A DNA stretch of 64,000 nucleotides, from contig NZ_CP028843.1 of NCBI RefSeq assembly GCF_003058325.1, forward strand, positions 84,501 to 148,500. The letters are read 5' to 3'. Below are positions 1-9,000 of this stretch, piece after piece (positions within the stretch are counted from its first letter, which is position 1; every line of letters starts with the position of its first letter). The translations under genes and the position numbers were made by a program. The notes beneath the pieces were generated by a model, which was not told the DNA's origin, ran no database searches, and saw only the letters and a list, made by a program, of their open reading frames with translations. The stretch comes from Methylobacterium currus (GTDB lineage: Bacteria; Pseudomonadota; Alphaproteobacteria; Rhizobiales; Beijerinckiaceae).

Positions 1-266
1 TCGGCGCCGATGAGGTCGTCCATCCGGCTCCTGGCCTGCGCCGGGTCGAGGCGGGTGCCGCCACGGGTGCCGGAGGTGCCCGATATCGCTTGGTCGATAT
101 CCTGGACCGCGCTCGTGAGCGCGCTCGCGTCGGTGTCGCCGAGGCTGCCGGCCTGCTGCTGCGCCGAGATCTGGTCGAGGAGCCGCTGCTTGGGCCCGCC
201 GGCCTTCTCGACCCTGGGCTGACTGATCGGCTGGGCGGCGGCGCTGGATGCGGAGACGGTGGTCAT
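1..266 (-). CDS. hypothetical protein, C-terminus cut by window edge
   Basis: An open frame runs from an ATG at 266 to the left edge with no stop, giving at least 88 residues. The protein starts MTTVSASSAAAQPISQPRVE and is hydrophilic, rich in Ala, Ser, Gln and Asp, with no signal peptide or membrane segment in the visible part. I recognise no domain. It is transcribed in the same direction as the two-component genes to its right but is separated from them by about 200 bases. Codon usage (GC-rich third positions) fits a real gene. Function unknown. Confidence 0.55.
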   Translation of the reverse strand, partial: MTTVSASSAAAQPISQPRVEKAGGPKQRLLDQISAQQQAGSLGDTDASALTSAVQDIDQAISGTSGTRGGTRLDPAQARSRMDDLIGA

Positions 267-468
267 GGGGCGGGGACCTCGCGTGGACGGGGACGATCCG
301 TCATCCCCGATGCGGGTCAGAGTGCGTCCGGCGCGGCTTAAGAGAACTTTCGCCGACGCAAGAGAAAGGTTTCCTTCCGTTGCGCCGCGCCGTGACGCAA
401 CGAGACGCTACATCTTCGCCGGACGTATCCGGTGGCGCGGCGTCCGAACGGATCGTTCGCGAGCCGTG

Positions 469-1830
469 TCAGGCGGCCCGGGCCGCCGGCTGGCGCGGCA
501 CGGCGCCGGGCGCCCGCGGCAGTTCGAGCCGCACGCACAGGCCCTGCGGAGCCCGGTTCTCCAGGCTGAACGCGCCGCCATGCGACTGGGCGATGGCGCT
601 CGCGATCGACAGGCCGAGGCCGAAGCCGCCGGCCTCGTTGAGGGTGCGGGCGCGGTCGCCGCGCACGAAGGGCTGGAGCATCAGGGCGCGCTCCTCCTCC
701 GGGATCCCCGGGCCCTCGTCCAGGATCTCGACCGCGACGCGGCCCGGCCCGGCCTCGACGAGGCGCACGGTGGCGCCGCCGGCATATTTCACCGCGTTGT
801 CGATCAGGTTGGTGAGCGCCCGCTGCAACTCGCCGGAGGAGCCGCGCACCAGGGCCGGCCGCAGGTCCTCGGCCCGCACCGCCTCGCCGATATCGGCGAA
901 GCCGTCGCAGACCGTCTGCACCACCGAGGCGAGATCGATCAGGCTCAGGCCCTCGCGGGACTGGCCGTCGCGCACGAAGGACAGGGCCGCCTCGACCAGC
1001 GCGTTCATCTGGTCGAGGTCGCGCAGGAACTGCCGGCGCAGGGTCTCGTCCTCCAGGAACTCCGCCCTGAGGCGCAGGCGGGTGATCGGCGTGCGCAGGT
1101 CGTGGCTGATCGCCGCCAGCATGTGGGTGCGGTCGTCGATCAGGCGCAAGACCCGGTCGCGCATCCGGCCCAGCGCCCGGGACACCGCCAGCACCTCCTC
1201 CGGCCCGCGCTGCGGCAGCGGCCGCGCCTCGGTGGCGGTGCCGAAGGCCTCTGCCGCCTCGGCCAGCCGCGCGAGCGGCGCGGTGAGCGCCCGGGTCGCC
1301 CAGATCGACAGCAGCGTCAGCGAGAGGGCGAGGAAGACCAGGGTGATCAGCACCGCGCTGGTCAGCGGCGGGTGCGGCAGCGGCAGGGGCGGCAGGTCGG
1401 CGGCGAGCTGCAGGCCGCCCGGCCCGGCGATGCGCAGGTGCAGGGCGCCGGCGGGCTGGTGCTCGGCCGCGACGCCGTAACCGGGCCCCAAGGCCGCGCG
1501 CAGGCCCGTGATCTCCGGCACGTCGGCGCTCGACGGGCTAGGCGCGTTCGGCTCGTTGGCGGGCAGCAGGGTCAGGTGGAGGGAGGAGGCGCTGTGGCGG
1601 GCCGCCGCCACCACGTCGGCCCGGTCTTCCGCCGGCGCGGCCGCCACCATGTGGACCACGGTGACGAGGCGGTTGGCCAGCGCGCTCGGGCGCTCGTCGG
1701 AGCGGCGCAGCTCCGGGCGCAGCAGCAGGAAGGCCACCGTCACGACGACGTGGGTGACCACGATCGCGGCGACCACCAGGAGGGCGAGCTGCCCGGCGAT
1801 GCGGCCCGGCAGGGGCCCCTTCCCGGTCAT
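469..1830 (-). CDS. sensor histidine kinase, EnvZ-like
   Basis: 453-aa inner-membrane sensor kinase that should phosphorylate the response regulator encoded just upstream. Transmembrane segments lie near residues 11-37 and 156-178 and flank a periplasmic domain of about 120 residues. A HAMP-like region follows. The HisKA motif AISHDLRTP gives phospho-acceptor His243. The ATPase domain has the N box NLIDNAVKYA (Asn345), the G1 box DEGPGIP (371-377) and the G2 box GFGLGLSI (402-409). The ATG at 1830 overlaps the TGA of the regulator gene (ATGA), so the two are translationally coupled. The EnvZ/OmpR-type architecture is clear; the stimulus cannot be told from the sequence. Confidence 0.93.
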   Translation of the reverse strand: MTGKGPLPGRIAGQLALLVVAAIVVTHVVVTVAFLLLRPELRRSDERPSALANRLVTVVHMVAAAPAEDRADVVAAARHSASSLHLTLLPANEPNAPSPSSADVPEITGLRAALGPGYGVAAEHQPAGALHLRIAGPGGLQLAADLPPLPLPHPPLTSAVLITLVFLALSLTLLSIWATRALTAPLARLAEAAEAFGTATEARPLPQRGPEEVLAVSRALGRMRDRVLRLIDDRTHMLAAISHDLRTPITRLRLRAEFLEDETLRRQFLRDLDQMNALVEAALSFVRDGQSREGLSLIDLASVVQTVCDGFADIGEAVRAEDLRPALVRGSSGELQRALTNLIDNAVKYAGGATVRLVEAGPGRVAVEILDEGPGIPEEERALMLQPFVRGDRARTLNEAGGFGLGLSIASAIAQSHGGAFSLENRAPQGLCVRLELPRAPGAVPRQPAARAA

Positions 1831-2543
1831 GTCGAGACCACCTCCGGCGTGAACAGGTAGCCGCCGGAGCGGATGGTCTTGATCATCTCCGGGTTGCGGG
1901 GATCGCGCTCGATCTTCTGGCGGATGCGGCTCACCAGCACGTCGATGCTGCGCTCGAACGGCCCGGGCGCCCGGCCCTGCGTCAGGTCGAGGAGCTGGTC
2001 GCGGGAGAGCACCCGGCCCGGCCGCAGGCACATGGCGTGCAGGAGGTCGAACTCGGCCCCGGTGAGCGCCACCTGGGCGCCCTCCGGGTTGAGGAGCTGG
2101 CGCAGGCCCGCATCGAGCACGAAGCCCGCGAAGGCGTGGCGGCGCACGCCCTCGTCGTCGCGGCCCTGGGACGCGGCGCCGCGGCGCAGGATCGCACGGA
2201 TGCGGGCCAACAGTTCGCGCGGGTTGAAGGGCTTGGCCAGGTAGTCGTCGGCCCCGATCTCGAGCCCGACGATCCGGTCGATCTCCTCGCTCTTCGCCGT
2301 GAGCATCAGGATCGGCATGCCGGAGCCGGCGCGCAGGCGCCGGCAGATCGACAATCCGTCCTCGCCCGGCAGCATCAGGTCGAGGACGATCAGGTCGACG
2401 CGGGAATCGGCCAGGAGCCGGTCCATCTCGCGGCCGTCCCCGGCGATCGAGACCCGGCAATCGTTGCCGCGGAGGTAGCGGGCGACCAGCGTGCTGATCT
2501 CGCGATCGTCCTCGACGATCAGGATGTGCGGTGTCGTGCTCAC
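1827..2543 (-). CDS. OmpR-family response regulator
   Basis: 238-aa DNA-binding response regulator. The receiver domain (about 1-120) carries the acidic pocket EDD at 11-13, phospho-acceptor Asp55 in LIVLDLMLPG, and Lys104 in YLAKPF. The C-terminal winged helix (about 140-235) has the trans_reg_C pattern, with ALTGAEFDLLHAM and a DVLVSRIRQKIE recognition segment followed by IRSGGYLF. It overlaps the downstream kinase gene by 4 bases, so this is one operon and the two should act as a pair. The 240 bases upstream hold no gene and probably contain its promoter. Target genes are unknown. Confidence 0.94.
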   Translation of the reverse strand: MSTTPHILIVEDDREISTLVARYLRGNDCRVSIAGDGREMDRLLADSRVDLIVLDLMLPGEDGLSICRRLRAGSGMPILMLTAKSEEIDRIVGLEIGADDYLAKPFNPRELLARIRAILRRGAASQGRDDEGVRRHAFAGFVLDAGLRQLLNPEGAQVALTGAEFDLLHAMCLRPGRVLSRDQLLDLTQGRAPGPFERSIDVLVSRIRQKIERDPRNPEMIKTIRSGGYLFTPEVVST

Positions 2544-2783
2544 GGTTCCGCCTTATGCCCGAGACCGGGTTTTGCTTGAAGCCATCATTGTGCAACCGTC
2601 TGTTGCTGGATCCCGCCCGCGACACCGTCGCGCAACCGACCCCGTCCCACGGGCTTGAGGGCGCCCGCACGGGCGTCATCGCGATGGTGCCGTATTTTCG
2701 CGCGATCGGGAGCCCGGACCGGGGCCCATTCCGCCACGAAATGCATTAGGGCTGTGCACCAGGACCAGCCCCGGAGGATTCTC

Positions 2784-3113
2784 ATGCAGCAGAACCGCCT
2801 GTTCGACGACTTCGCCCGCCTGATGACCGACGCCGCCGGCGCGGCCCAGGGCGTGCGCCGCGAGGCCGAGACCATGGTCAAGGCGCAGATCGAGCGCATG
2901 CTGCGGGACATGGACGTGGCGACCCGCGAGGAGGTCGAGGTGCTGCGCGACCTCGTCGCGTCCCTGCGGGCCCAGAACGACGCGCTCGCGACCCGGGTCG
3001 CGGCCTTGGAGGCCGCTCCGGCCGGGACCAAGGCGCCGGAGACGAAAATCGCCTCCGCCAAGGCCAAGGGTGCGACGGCTGGCCCGGCGGCCGGCGACAC
3101 GGCGACGGCCTGA
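2784..3113 (+). CDS. UbiK-like accessory factor (BMFP family)
   Basis: 109-aa protein of the YqiC/UbiK family (membrane fusogenic BMFP), known in enterobacteria as an accessory factor of the ubiquinone biosynthesis complex that binds lipids and forms trimers. The N-terminal 80 residues contain the family pattern: an amphipathic start (LFDDFARLMTDAAG), then RREAETMVKAQIERMLRDMDVATREEVEVLRDLV and a C-terminal coiled coil. The last 25 residues are a low-complexity Ala/Lys/Thr tail. The ATG at 2784 is preceded by a strong GGAGG. It is transcribed alone, divergent from the two-component operon. The family assignment is good; a role in ubiquinone synthesis here is inferred. Confidence 0.8.
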   Translation: MQQNRLFDDFARLMTDAAGAAQGVRREAETMVKAQIERMLRDMDVATREEVEVLRDLVASLRAQNDALATRVAALEAAPAGTKAPETKIASAKAKGATAGPAAGDTATA

Positions 3114-3198
3114 CGCCTCGTCCGGCGGCGCCCCGCTTGTGCACAGGAAGCTTCGGTGGATAGCCGGCGGTGCGCCGCCGCCACCGCGGCTTTCCGCT

Positions 3199-3228
3199 TT
3201 GAGTCCCTGGACTCGCCCGGGCTATAGT
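3199..3228 (+). promoter_or_regulatory. candidate sigma70-type promoter of the ybjN-proC operon
   Basis: TTGAGT at 3199-3204 and TATAGT at 3223-3228 are separated by 18 bases, a good housekeeping promoter match in a very GC-rich background. Transcription would begin near 3235 and leave a leader of about 160 bases before the ATG at 3394. Inferred from motif match only. Confidence 0.4.
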
Positions 3229-3393
3229 GGGTGACGCACTGATTCGCAGCCGCTCAGGGGAGACAAGTCGGCGCTTTAGCTTATCGCCTGCACGTCCTGA
3301 CCGTGCCCGGGTCGCGATCTGCCTTGAAGACGACACTCGCCGCGTCCGCTGACGCAGCTGTTTCCCGCTCTGACGAGCCAAACTTGGATCGCC

Positions 3394-3897
3394 ATGACCC
3401 AGCTCAACATCGACGACCTGAACCGCGCCGAGCACCCGCTCGATGTCGTCGAGCGCCTCGCCTCCCTCCGGGACTGGATCTTCGATCGTGCCGAGACCGA
3501 CGAGATGTCGGTGGCGGTGGCCGGTCAGTGGGCCGAGTACCATGTCGCCTTCACGTGGATCGAGGACGTGGAGGCGCTGCACGTCGCGTCCGCCTTCGAC
3601 CTGAAGGTGCCGGAGCGGCGGCGCAACGAGGTGCTGCGGCTCGTCTCGCTCGTCAACGAGCAGCTCTGGGTCGGCCATTTCGATCTCTGGAACAGCGAGC
3701 ACGTGGTGATGTTCCGCCACGCGCTCTTGCTCACCGGCGGCGCCGAGCCGACGCACGGCCAGTGCGAGACGATGCTGAAGACCGCGGTCGAGGCCTGCGA
3801 GCGCTACTTCCAGGCGTTCCAGTTCGTGATCTGGGCCGGCAAGTCGGCCCGTGAGGCCCTCGACGCGGTGCTGTTCGAGACCGAGGGCGAGGCGTGA
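3394..3897 (+). CDS. YbjN domain-containing protein
   Basis: 167-aa cytoplasmic protein of the YbjN (DUF1790) family, whose fold resembles type III secretion chaperones. The family-like features are the acidic N-terminal helix NIDDLNRAEHPLDVVERLASL, the strand-rich middle (VAVAGQWAEYHVAFTWIEDVEALHV) and the C-terminal helices with MFRHALLL and CETMLKTAVEACERYFQAFQFV. Its stop overlaps the GTG start of proC by four bases (GTGA). Pairing of ybjN-like genes with proC is familiar in alphaproteobacteria, but the functional link is not established. The biochemical role is unknown. Confidence 0.85.
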   Translation: MTQLNIDDLNRAEHPLDVVERLASLRDWIFDRAETDEMSVAVAGQWAEYHVAFTWIEDVEALHVASAFDLKVPERRRNEVLRLVSLVNEQLWVGHFDLWNSEHVVMFRHALLLTGGAEPTHGQCETMLKTAVEACERYFQAFQFVIWAGKSAREALDAVLFETEGEA

Positions 3898-4715
3898 GCG
3901 AGGGCGGGACCCTGCCGGCCTCGCTGATCCTGGTCGGCGCCGGCAAGATGGGCGGGGCGATGCTGGAGGGCTGGCTCGCCGACGGGCTGCCGGGCGCCTG
4001 CGTCGCCGTCATCGATCCCAACCCGGCCCCCGCCATGGCGGCCCTCTGCGCCGCCCACGGCATCGCCCTCAACCCGGCCGCGCCGGCCGAGCCCGAGGCC
4101 CTGGTCCTGGCGATCAAGCCGCAGGGCCTGGAGGCCGCAGCAGGCGCCCTGGCGCCGCTCGTCGGGCCGGATACCGTCGTGGTCTCGGTGCTGGCCGGAA
4201 AGACCATCGCCAACCTGAAGGACCGCCTGCCCCGCGCCCGCGCGGTGGTGCGGGCGATGCCGAACCTGCCGGCGAGCATCCGCCGGGGCGCCACGGGCGC
4301 CGCGGCCTCGCCCGAGACCAGCGCCGACCAGCGCCGCAAGGCTCATGCGCTCCTCTCCGGCATCGGCCTCGTCGAGTGGCTGGACAGCGAGGACCTGATC
4401 GACGCCGTGACGGCGGTCTCGGGGTCCGGCCCGGCCTACGTCTTCCTGATGGCCGAGGCCCTGGCGGCCGCGGGCGTCGCCGCCGGGCTGCCGGCCGAGG
4501 TGGCGGCGCGCCTCGCCCGCCAGACCGTGGCGGGGGCGGGCGAGCTCCTGGGGCAGAGCCCCGAGGAGCCGGGGACCCTGCGCCAGAACGTGACCTCGCC
4601 GGGCGGCACCACCGCGGCGGCCCTCTCGGTGCTGATGGCCGAGGATGGCCTGGCCCCCCTGATGCGCGAGGCCGTGGCGGCGGCGAAACGCCGGGCCGGG
4701 GAGCTGGCGGGCTGA
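3894..4715 (+). CDS. proC: pyrroline-5-carboxylate reductase
   Basis: 273-aa enzyme of the last step of proline biosynthesis, reducing 1-pyrroline-5-carboxylate to L-proline with NAD(P)H. The N-terminal Rossmann fold has VGAGKMG at 14-20. The family segments LAIKPQ, AMPNLPASIRRG and the C-terminal signature VSGSGPAYVFLMAEAL, plus the later NVTSPGGTTAAAL, are all present and spaced normally. The GTG at 3894 overlaps the stop of the ybjN-like gene, so I take the pair as a translationally coupled operon. Length is normal for the family. Confidence 0.95.
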   Translation: MSEGGTLPASLILVGAGKMGGAMLEGWLADGLPGACVAVIDPNPAPAMAALCAAHGIALNPAAPAEPEALVLAIKPQGLEAAAGALAPLVGPDTVVVSVLAGKTIANLKDRLPRARAVVRAMPNLPASIRRGATGAAASPETSADQRRKAHALLSGIGLVEWLDSEDLIDAVTAVSGSGPAYVFLMAEALAAAGVAAGLPAEVAARLARQTVAGAGELLGQSPEEPGTLRQNVTSPGGTTAAALSVLMAEDGLAPLMREAVAAAKRRAGELAG

Positions 4716-4880
4716 CGCCCGCCCGACGAGATCACCCACGGCTCACGCGGGCGCGTCGCCGCGGCCCCCTGCCCGGCGGGCGGGACGATCCCTAGATAGG
4801 CGGTCGGGGCGGGCGATCCGCCTCGGGGAGGCGCTGCGGCGCGCTCCCCTTTCGCCTCAACGGTATCGGAGCGTCCATCC

Positions 4881-5690
4881 ATGGCCCGCACCCCCAAGGT
4901 GTCCGACGGCACGGCATCCGGCGACACGACCTCCGGCGAGCAGCACGGCGCCGGCGGCGGGCCGGAGACCACCCGCCTGCCGCCCCGGGAGGCGATCGTC
5001 GAGGCGCTGATGCGGCTCGCCGCCGAGCAGCCCTGGAATGACATCGAGATCGCCGACATCGCCCGCGAGGCCGGGGTCAGCCTGGCGGAGTTCCGCGACG
5101 CCTATCCGTCGAAGGGCGCGGTGCTCGGCGGCTTCGCCCGCATGATCGACAAGCAGGTGCTGGAAGGCGCCAGCGACGACCTCGACGAGGAGCCGACCCG
5201 CGAGCGGCTGTTCGACGTGCTGATGCGCCGCCTCGACGCGATGGATCCCTACAAGCCGGCCCTGCGCCGCATCGCCTTCGCGCTGCGCGGCGATCCCCTG
5301 TCGCTTGCCGCCCTCAACCAGGTGGCGCTCAACTCGCAGCGCTTCATGCTGGCCTCCGCCGGGATCAGCACCGAGGGGCCGCTCGGCCGCCTGAAGCTCC
5401 AGGGCGTGGTGATCGCCTTCGCGCGGGTGATGGAGGTGTGGCTGGAGGACGAGGATCCGGCGCTCGCCCGCACCATGGCGGCGCTCGACCGCGAGATCCG
5501 CAACGGCGAGCGCTTCATGGAGCGTGCCGAGGACGTGCGCCGCCTGACCGCACCGTTCCGGGCGCTGGCCCAGTCCCTCGCCGAGGGCGGACGCCGCCGA
5601 CGCCGGCGCGACCGTCGGGACGACGCCCGAGACGACCGCAACGAGGACGAGGGCAATCCTCTCGGGGGCGATCCGGCGGCGGCGATCTGA
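4881..5690 (+). CDS. TetR/AcrR-family transcriptional regulator
   Basis: 269-aa regulator. After a disordered N-terminal stretch of about 30 residues comes a TetR-type helix-turn-helix (about 35-80): EAIVEALMRLAAEQPWNDIEIADIAREAGVS followed by LAEFRDAYPSKGAVLGGF. The ligand/dimer domain follows. The C-terminus is strongly basic, then acidic (GGRRRRRRDRRDDARDDRNEDEG), unusual for the family and probably disordered. The gene stands alone, followed by cytochrome b561 on the same strand. The target is unknown; COQ9-like proteins share a TetR-like fold but I see no COQ9 signature. Confidence 0.75.
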   Translation: MARTPKVSDGTASGDTTSGEQHGAGGGPETTRLPPREAIVEALMRLAAEQPWNDIEIADIAREAGVSLAEFRDAYPSKGAVLGGFARMIDKQVLEGASDDLDEEPTRERLFDVLMRRLDAMDPYKPALRRIAFALRGDPLSLAALNQVALNSQRFMLASAGISTEGPLGRLKLQGVVIAFARVMEVWLEDEDPALARTMAALDREIRNGERFMERAEDVRRLTAPFRALAQSLAEGGRRRRRRDRRDDARDDRNEDEGNPLGGDPAAAI

Positions 5691-5811
5691 CGCCGCGCCC
5701 GTCCCCGGCATTTCGAGCGATTCCAGGGTGACCGTGCGTCGCGTATTGTCTAGCCTGCCGGGGTGATCCATCGCCGCCGCGAGGGCGGCGGCCGCTTGAG
5801 GACCCTTCCGG

Positions 5812-6390
5812 ATGCTCGACCTGTCCACCCGCGCGCCGATGCCGATCGCCCGCGTCGAGCAGCCGCGCTACACGGCCGTGGCGCAGGGCCTGCACTGGCT
5901 CACCGCCGCCCTGGTGCTGGCGGTGCTGCCGCTCGCCTGGATCGCCACGAGCCTGCCGGCGAGCCCGGCCAAGGGCGTCTACTTCCAGCTGCACAAGTCG
6001 GTCGGCATCACGATCTTCGCCATCGTCGCCCTCCGCATCCTGTGGCGGGCCTGGCACCCGGCCCCGCCGGAAGTCTACGTGCCGCGGGGCCTGGCGCTGC
6101 TCGGCCGGATCAACCACTGGCTGCTCTACCTCGTGTTCCTGCTGATGCCGGCGAGCGGCTTCGTGCTCTCGGCCGCCGCCGGCAACACGACGCAGTACTT
6201 CTTCCTGTTCCCGATCCCGCCTTTCATGGCGAAGAACGAGGCGGTGGCCAAGCTCGCCGACCAGATCCACCTGGCGGGTCAGTACGCCGTCTACGCCCTG
6301 GTGGCGCTGCACGTGCTGGCCACCGCCTGGCACCTGATCGCGCGGCGCGACGCCCTCCTCGACCGGATGCTGCCGCGCCAGGACGCCTGA
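5812..6390 (+). CDS. cytochrome b561 family protein
   Basis: 192-aa integral membrane di-heme cytochrome b of the bacterial cytochrome b561 (YodB/CybB) type, probably moving electrons between the quinone pool and an acceptor. Four transmembrane helices are visible (about 27-47, 63-82, 103-126, 157-177). Candidate heme-ligand histidines fall in QGLHWLT, QLHKSVGI, QIHLAGQ and ALHVLATAWH, as expected. The start MLDLSTRAPMPI is supported by length. It is followed closely by the DUF3088 gene and may be cotranscribed. Confidence 0.9.
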   Translation: MLDLSTRAPMPIARVEQPRYTAVAQGLHWLTAALVLAVLPLAWIATSLPASPAKGVYFQLHKSVGITIFAIVALRILWRAWHPAPPEVYVPRGLALLGRINHWLLYLVFLLMPASGFVLSAAAGNTTQYFFLFPIPPFMAKNEAVAKLADQIHLAGQYAVYALVALHVLATAWHLIARRDALLDRMLPRQDA

Positions 6391-6412
6391 GCGACGAGCG
6401 AGGGCGAGGGTC

Positions 6413-6757
6413 TTGCGCGATCACCTCTACCTGCTGATCCCGGATTTCGCCGACCCGGCCTTCCCGGGCCGGCGCTTCTATTGCTGGCACTGCGCCCTGA
6501 TCGAGGGCGTGCTCGCGGGCTTCCCCGAACGGGCCGGGCGCCTCGACGTGACGCGCCTGCCCTGGCCGCGTCCGCGGCGGGCGCTGATCGACCGCCTCGG
6601 AGACGCTCACCAGTCGCTGCCGCTCCTGATCCTCGCCCCCGACGCCCCGGACGCCCTCGCCACCGGCCGCCACGGCGCCCTGCTTTTCGCCGACGACAAG
6701 GACGCGATCCTGCGGGCGCTGCACGAGCGCCACGGGTTTCCGGAGCCGCATCCGTGA
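6413..6757 (+). CDS. DUF3088 domain-containing protein
   Basis: 114-aa protein with the DUF3088 pattern: a start RDHLYLLIPDFADPAFPG, then RFYCWHCALIEGVLAGFP and a C-terminal PLLIL...GALLFADDKDAILRAL. The WHC segment and overall beta-alpha pattern resemble thioredoxin-like folds, but the family has no assigned function. The start used here is TTG at 6413, directly before the conserved RDHLYLL. It lies 22 bases after cytochrome b561, so cotranscription is likely. Confidence 0.8.
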   Translation: MRDHLYLLIPDFADPAFPGRRFYCWHCALIEGVLAGFPERAGRLDVTRLPWPRPRRALIDRLGDAHQSLPLLILAPDAPDALATGRHGALLFADDKDAILRALHERHGFPEPHP

Positions 6758-7015
6758 CGTGCGCTCCCCGTATCCTGGGAGCCCGGTGCCGCGCCGGCGC
6801 TGGTGGAGATCCTGCTGCGGGACGGATTTCGCCGCGCGGCACCGGCAACTTGGCGGGTGCGATCATGTTCGATGACGAGCACTGCAAAGGAGGTCGCCGG
6901 ATGCGCGCTTTTGCAGCAAAGCCAAGCATTGCGTGACGCCGGGCCATTGACCATGAGGCGGGGATCCGCGCCTGACGACCAGACCGACGGGATCGCCCGG
7001 GAGGCGAGGACAAGC

Positions 7016-8497
7016 GTGACCGACCATCGCGACGACAGCCGCATCGCGACCGAGCTGACCCGGACCGGCACGAGCCCCGATCCGTTCGCGGCGGCCGTGC
7101 GGGCGACGCGCATGCCGATGGTGATCACCGATCCGCACCAGCCCGACAACCCGATCGTCTTCGTCAACGACGCCTTCTCGCAGCTGACCGGCTACCCCCG
7201 GGACGAGATCCTCGGCCGCAACTGCCGCTTCCTCCAGGGTCCCGAGACCGACCCGGCCGACGTGGCGCAGATCCGTGACGCGATCGAGCGGCAGGTCCCG
7301 ATCGAGATCGACCTTCTCAACCACAAGAAGACCGGCGAGGCGTTCTGGAACCGCCTGCTCGTCTCCCCGGTCTTCGATGATCAGGGCCGGCTCACCTACT
7401 TCTTCGCCTCGCAATTCGACGCGACGCTGGAGCGCGACCGGCTGGTGCGCCTGCAAGCCGACCGCGACGCGCTGGAGCGGGAGATCGAGCGGCGCACGCA
7501 CGCCCTGCGGCGGAGCGAGGAGCGCCTGCACTTCATCCTCAGGGCCTCCCGCCTCGGCTCCTGGACCCTCGACCTCGCCGACATGCGGCTGGTGGCCTCC
7601 GAGAGCTGCAAGCGCAATCTCGGCCGCGATCCGGGCGAGCCGTTCACCTTCGACGACCTGATCGCCGCGATCCTGCCGGAGGACCGCGACCGGATGCAGG
7701 CGGCGGTCCGCGACTCGATCGAGACCCGGAGCGACTACGACATCGAGTACCGGATCCGCACGCCGGGCGGGGAGGTGCGCTGGCTTCAGATCCGCGGCCA
7801 GCCCTTCTACGACGCGGACGGTGCACCCCTGAGCATGGCCGGCGTGACCCTCGACGTGACCGAGCGCAAGCGCGGCGAGGAGCACCGGGCCCTGCTCGCC
7901 GAGGAGCTGAACCACCGGGTGAAGAACTCCATGGCGACGATCCAGTCGATCGCCAACCAGACCCTCACTCATGCGACCTCGCTCGCTGAGGCGCGCACCG
8001 CCTTCAATGCCCGCCTGCAATCGCTCTCGGCTGCCCACGACATCCTGACCCGGGATGCCTGGGAGGGCGCGACCCTGGCGGAGATCGCCGAAGAGGCCCT
8101 GCGTCCGTTCCGCAGCGGCGCCGGCACCCGCTTCACGATCGGCGGACCGCCCATCCGCCTGCCGCCCCGGCTGGCGCTGGCCTTCGTGATGGCCCTGCAC
8201 GAGCTGGCGACCAACGCGGCCAAGTACGGCGCGCTCTCCGACGATCGGGGCCGGGTGCTCCTGACCTGGGAGGTGACCGGCGATGCGCGCCTGCGGCTGC
8301 GCTGGGAGGAGACAGGCGGTCCTCCGGTCTCGACCCCGGCCCGGCGCGGATTCGGCTCGCGGATGATCGAGCGGGTGCTGGCCGCCGAGATCGGCGGCAC
8401 GGCGGAGGTGGAGTACCGGCCGGGCGGCGTGGTGGCGAGGGTGGAGGCGCCGCTGCCGGAGGCGGGGCTGCCGGTGGGTGGGCCCGCGGGCGGTTGA
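7016..8497 (+). CDS. LOV-PAS HWE-family histidine kinase (blue-light sensor)
   Basis: 493-aa soluble sensor kinase. A LOV domain (about 24-130) carries GRNCRFLQG with the flavin-adduct Cys70, so blue-light sensing through FMN is expected. A short coiled linker (DRDALEREIERRTHALRRSEERL) leads to a PAS_3 domain (about 180-290). The kinase core has ELNHRVKNSMATIQSIANQ with phospho-acceptor His300, the N box HELATNAAKYGALS and LRWEE, which together define the HWE family. I start at the GTG at 7016, preceded by GAGGCGAGGA; an in-frame ATG at 6953 is an alternative with no clear ribosome site. There are no membrane segments and no adjacent response regulator. Confidence 0.9.
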   Translation: MTDHRDDSRIATELTRTGTSPDPFAAAVRATRMPMVITDPHQPDNPIVFVNDAFSQLTGYPRDEILGRNCRFLQGPETDPADVAQIRDAIERQVPIEIDLLNHKKTGEAFWNRLLVSPVFDDQGRLTYFFASQFDATLERDRLVRLQADRDALEREIERRTHALRRSEERLHFILRASRLGSWTLDLADMRLVASESCKRNLGRDPGEPFTFDDLIAAILPEDRDRMQAAVRDSIETRSDYDIEYRIRTPGGEVRWLQIRGQPFYDADGAPLSMAGVTLDVTERKRGEEHRALLAEELNHRVKNSMATIQSIANQTLTHATSLAEARTAFNARLQSLSAAHDILTRDAWEGATLAEIAEEALRPFRSGAGTRFTIGGPPIRLPPRLALAFVMALHELATNAAKYGALSDDRGRVLLTWEVTGDARLRLRWEETGGPPVSTPARRGFGSRMIERVLAAEIGGTAEVEYRPGGVVARVEAPLPEAGLPVGGPAGG

Positions 8498-8593
8498 GCC
8501 CGACCGGTGCCGGAGACACATGGATGCCGAATCGGTGAGCGATCCAGCAATCCTGCTTGACCCTCTCGGAAGCTCGGCCTTACGCAGGGATCC

Positions 8594-8968
8594 ATGCAGA
8601 GGGGGTGGACAAGCTGGAGAGGCTTCCGTGCGGCGGTCGCTGTCGCTGCGCTCTATGCGCTTGCCCTGCAGGCCCTCCTCACCGGCGCTGTCGCCACCGC
8701 CCAGCCCGGTCTCCCGCATATCCTCTGCGCTCCGGACGTCGGCTCGTCGCCCGATGATCCGGTCAAGGCGCCTCCCGTTCACCACCATCTCGCCTGCTGT
8801 ACGGCGGCGCACAGCCTCGATGTCCTGACCGTCCCGGTCCTCGGCTCGGCCCTCATCGCCTGGCCGGTCCGCAGGATCGTCGGCGCGTCCTGGCGTCCGG
8901 AGGTCGTCGCCCGTCCCCGCGCACCGCCCGGGGCCCATGCCAGCGCGAGAGCGCCCCCCATCGCCTGA
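8594..8968 (+). CDS. DUF2946-like small protein, probably exported
   Basis: 124-aa protein with an N-terminal hydrophobic segment (AAVAVAALYALALQALLTGAVA) that acts as a signal or anchor, and a His/Cys cluster VHHHLACCTAAH typical of DUF2946. DUF2946 proteins often sit beside TonB-dependent receptor or copper-related genes; here the next gene is a TonB receptor starting about 30 bases later. A metal-related role is inferred from His/Cys content and context only. The ATG at 8594 follows AGGGATC, an acceptable ribosome site. Confidence 0.6.
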   Translation: MQRGWTSWRGFRAAVAVAALYALALQALLTGAVATAQPGLPHILCAPDVGSSPDDPVKAPPVHHHLACCTAAHSLDVLTVPVLGSALIAWPVRRIVGASWRPEVVARPRAPPGAHASARAPPIA

Positions 8969-9000
8969 CCGATCGCCTCTTGGGATCAGTCACACGATGG

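Noticed and set aside
6803..7015. N-terminal extension of the LOV kinase to 6803 or 6953
   Set aside because: The extra residues are not domain-like and lack a ribosome site, while GTG 7016 has one.
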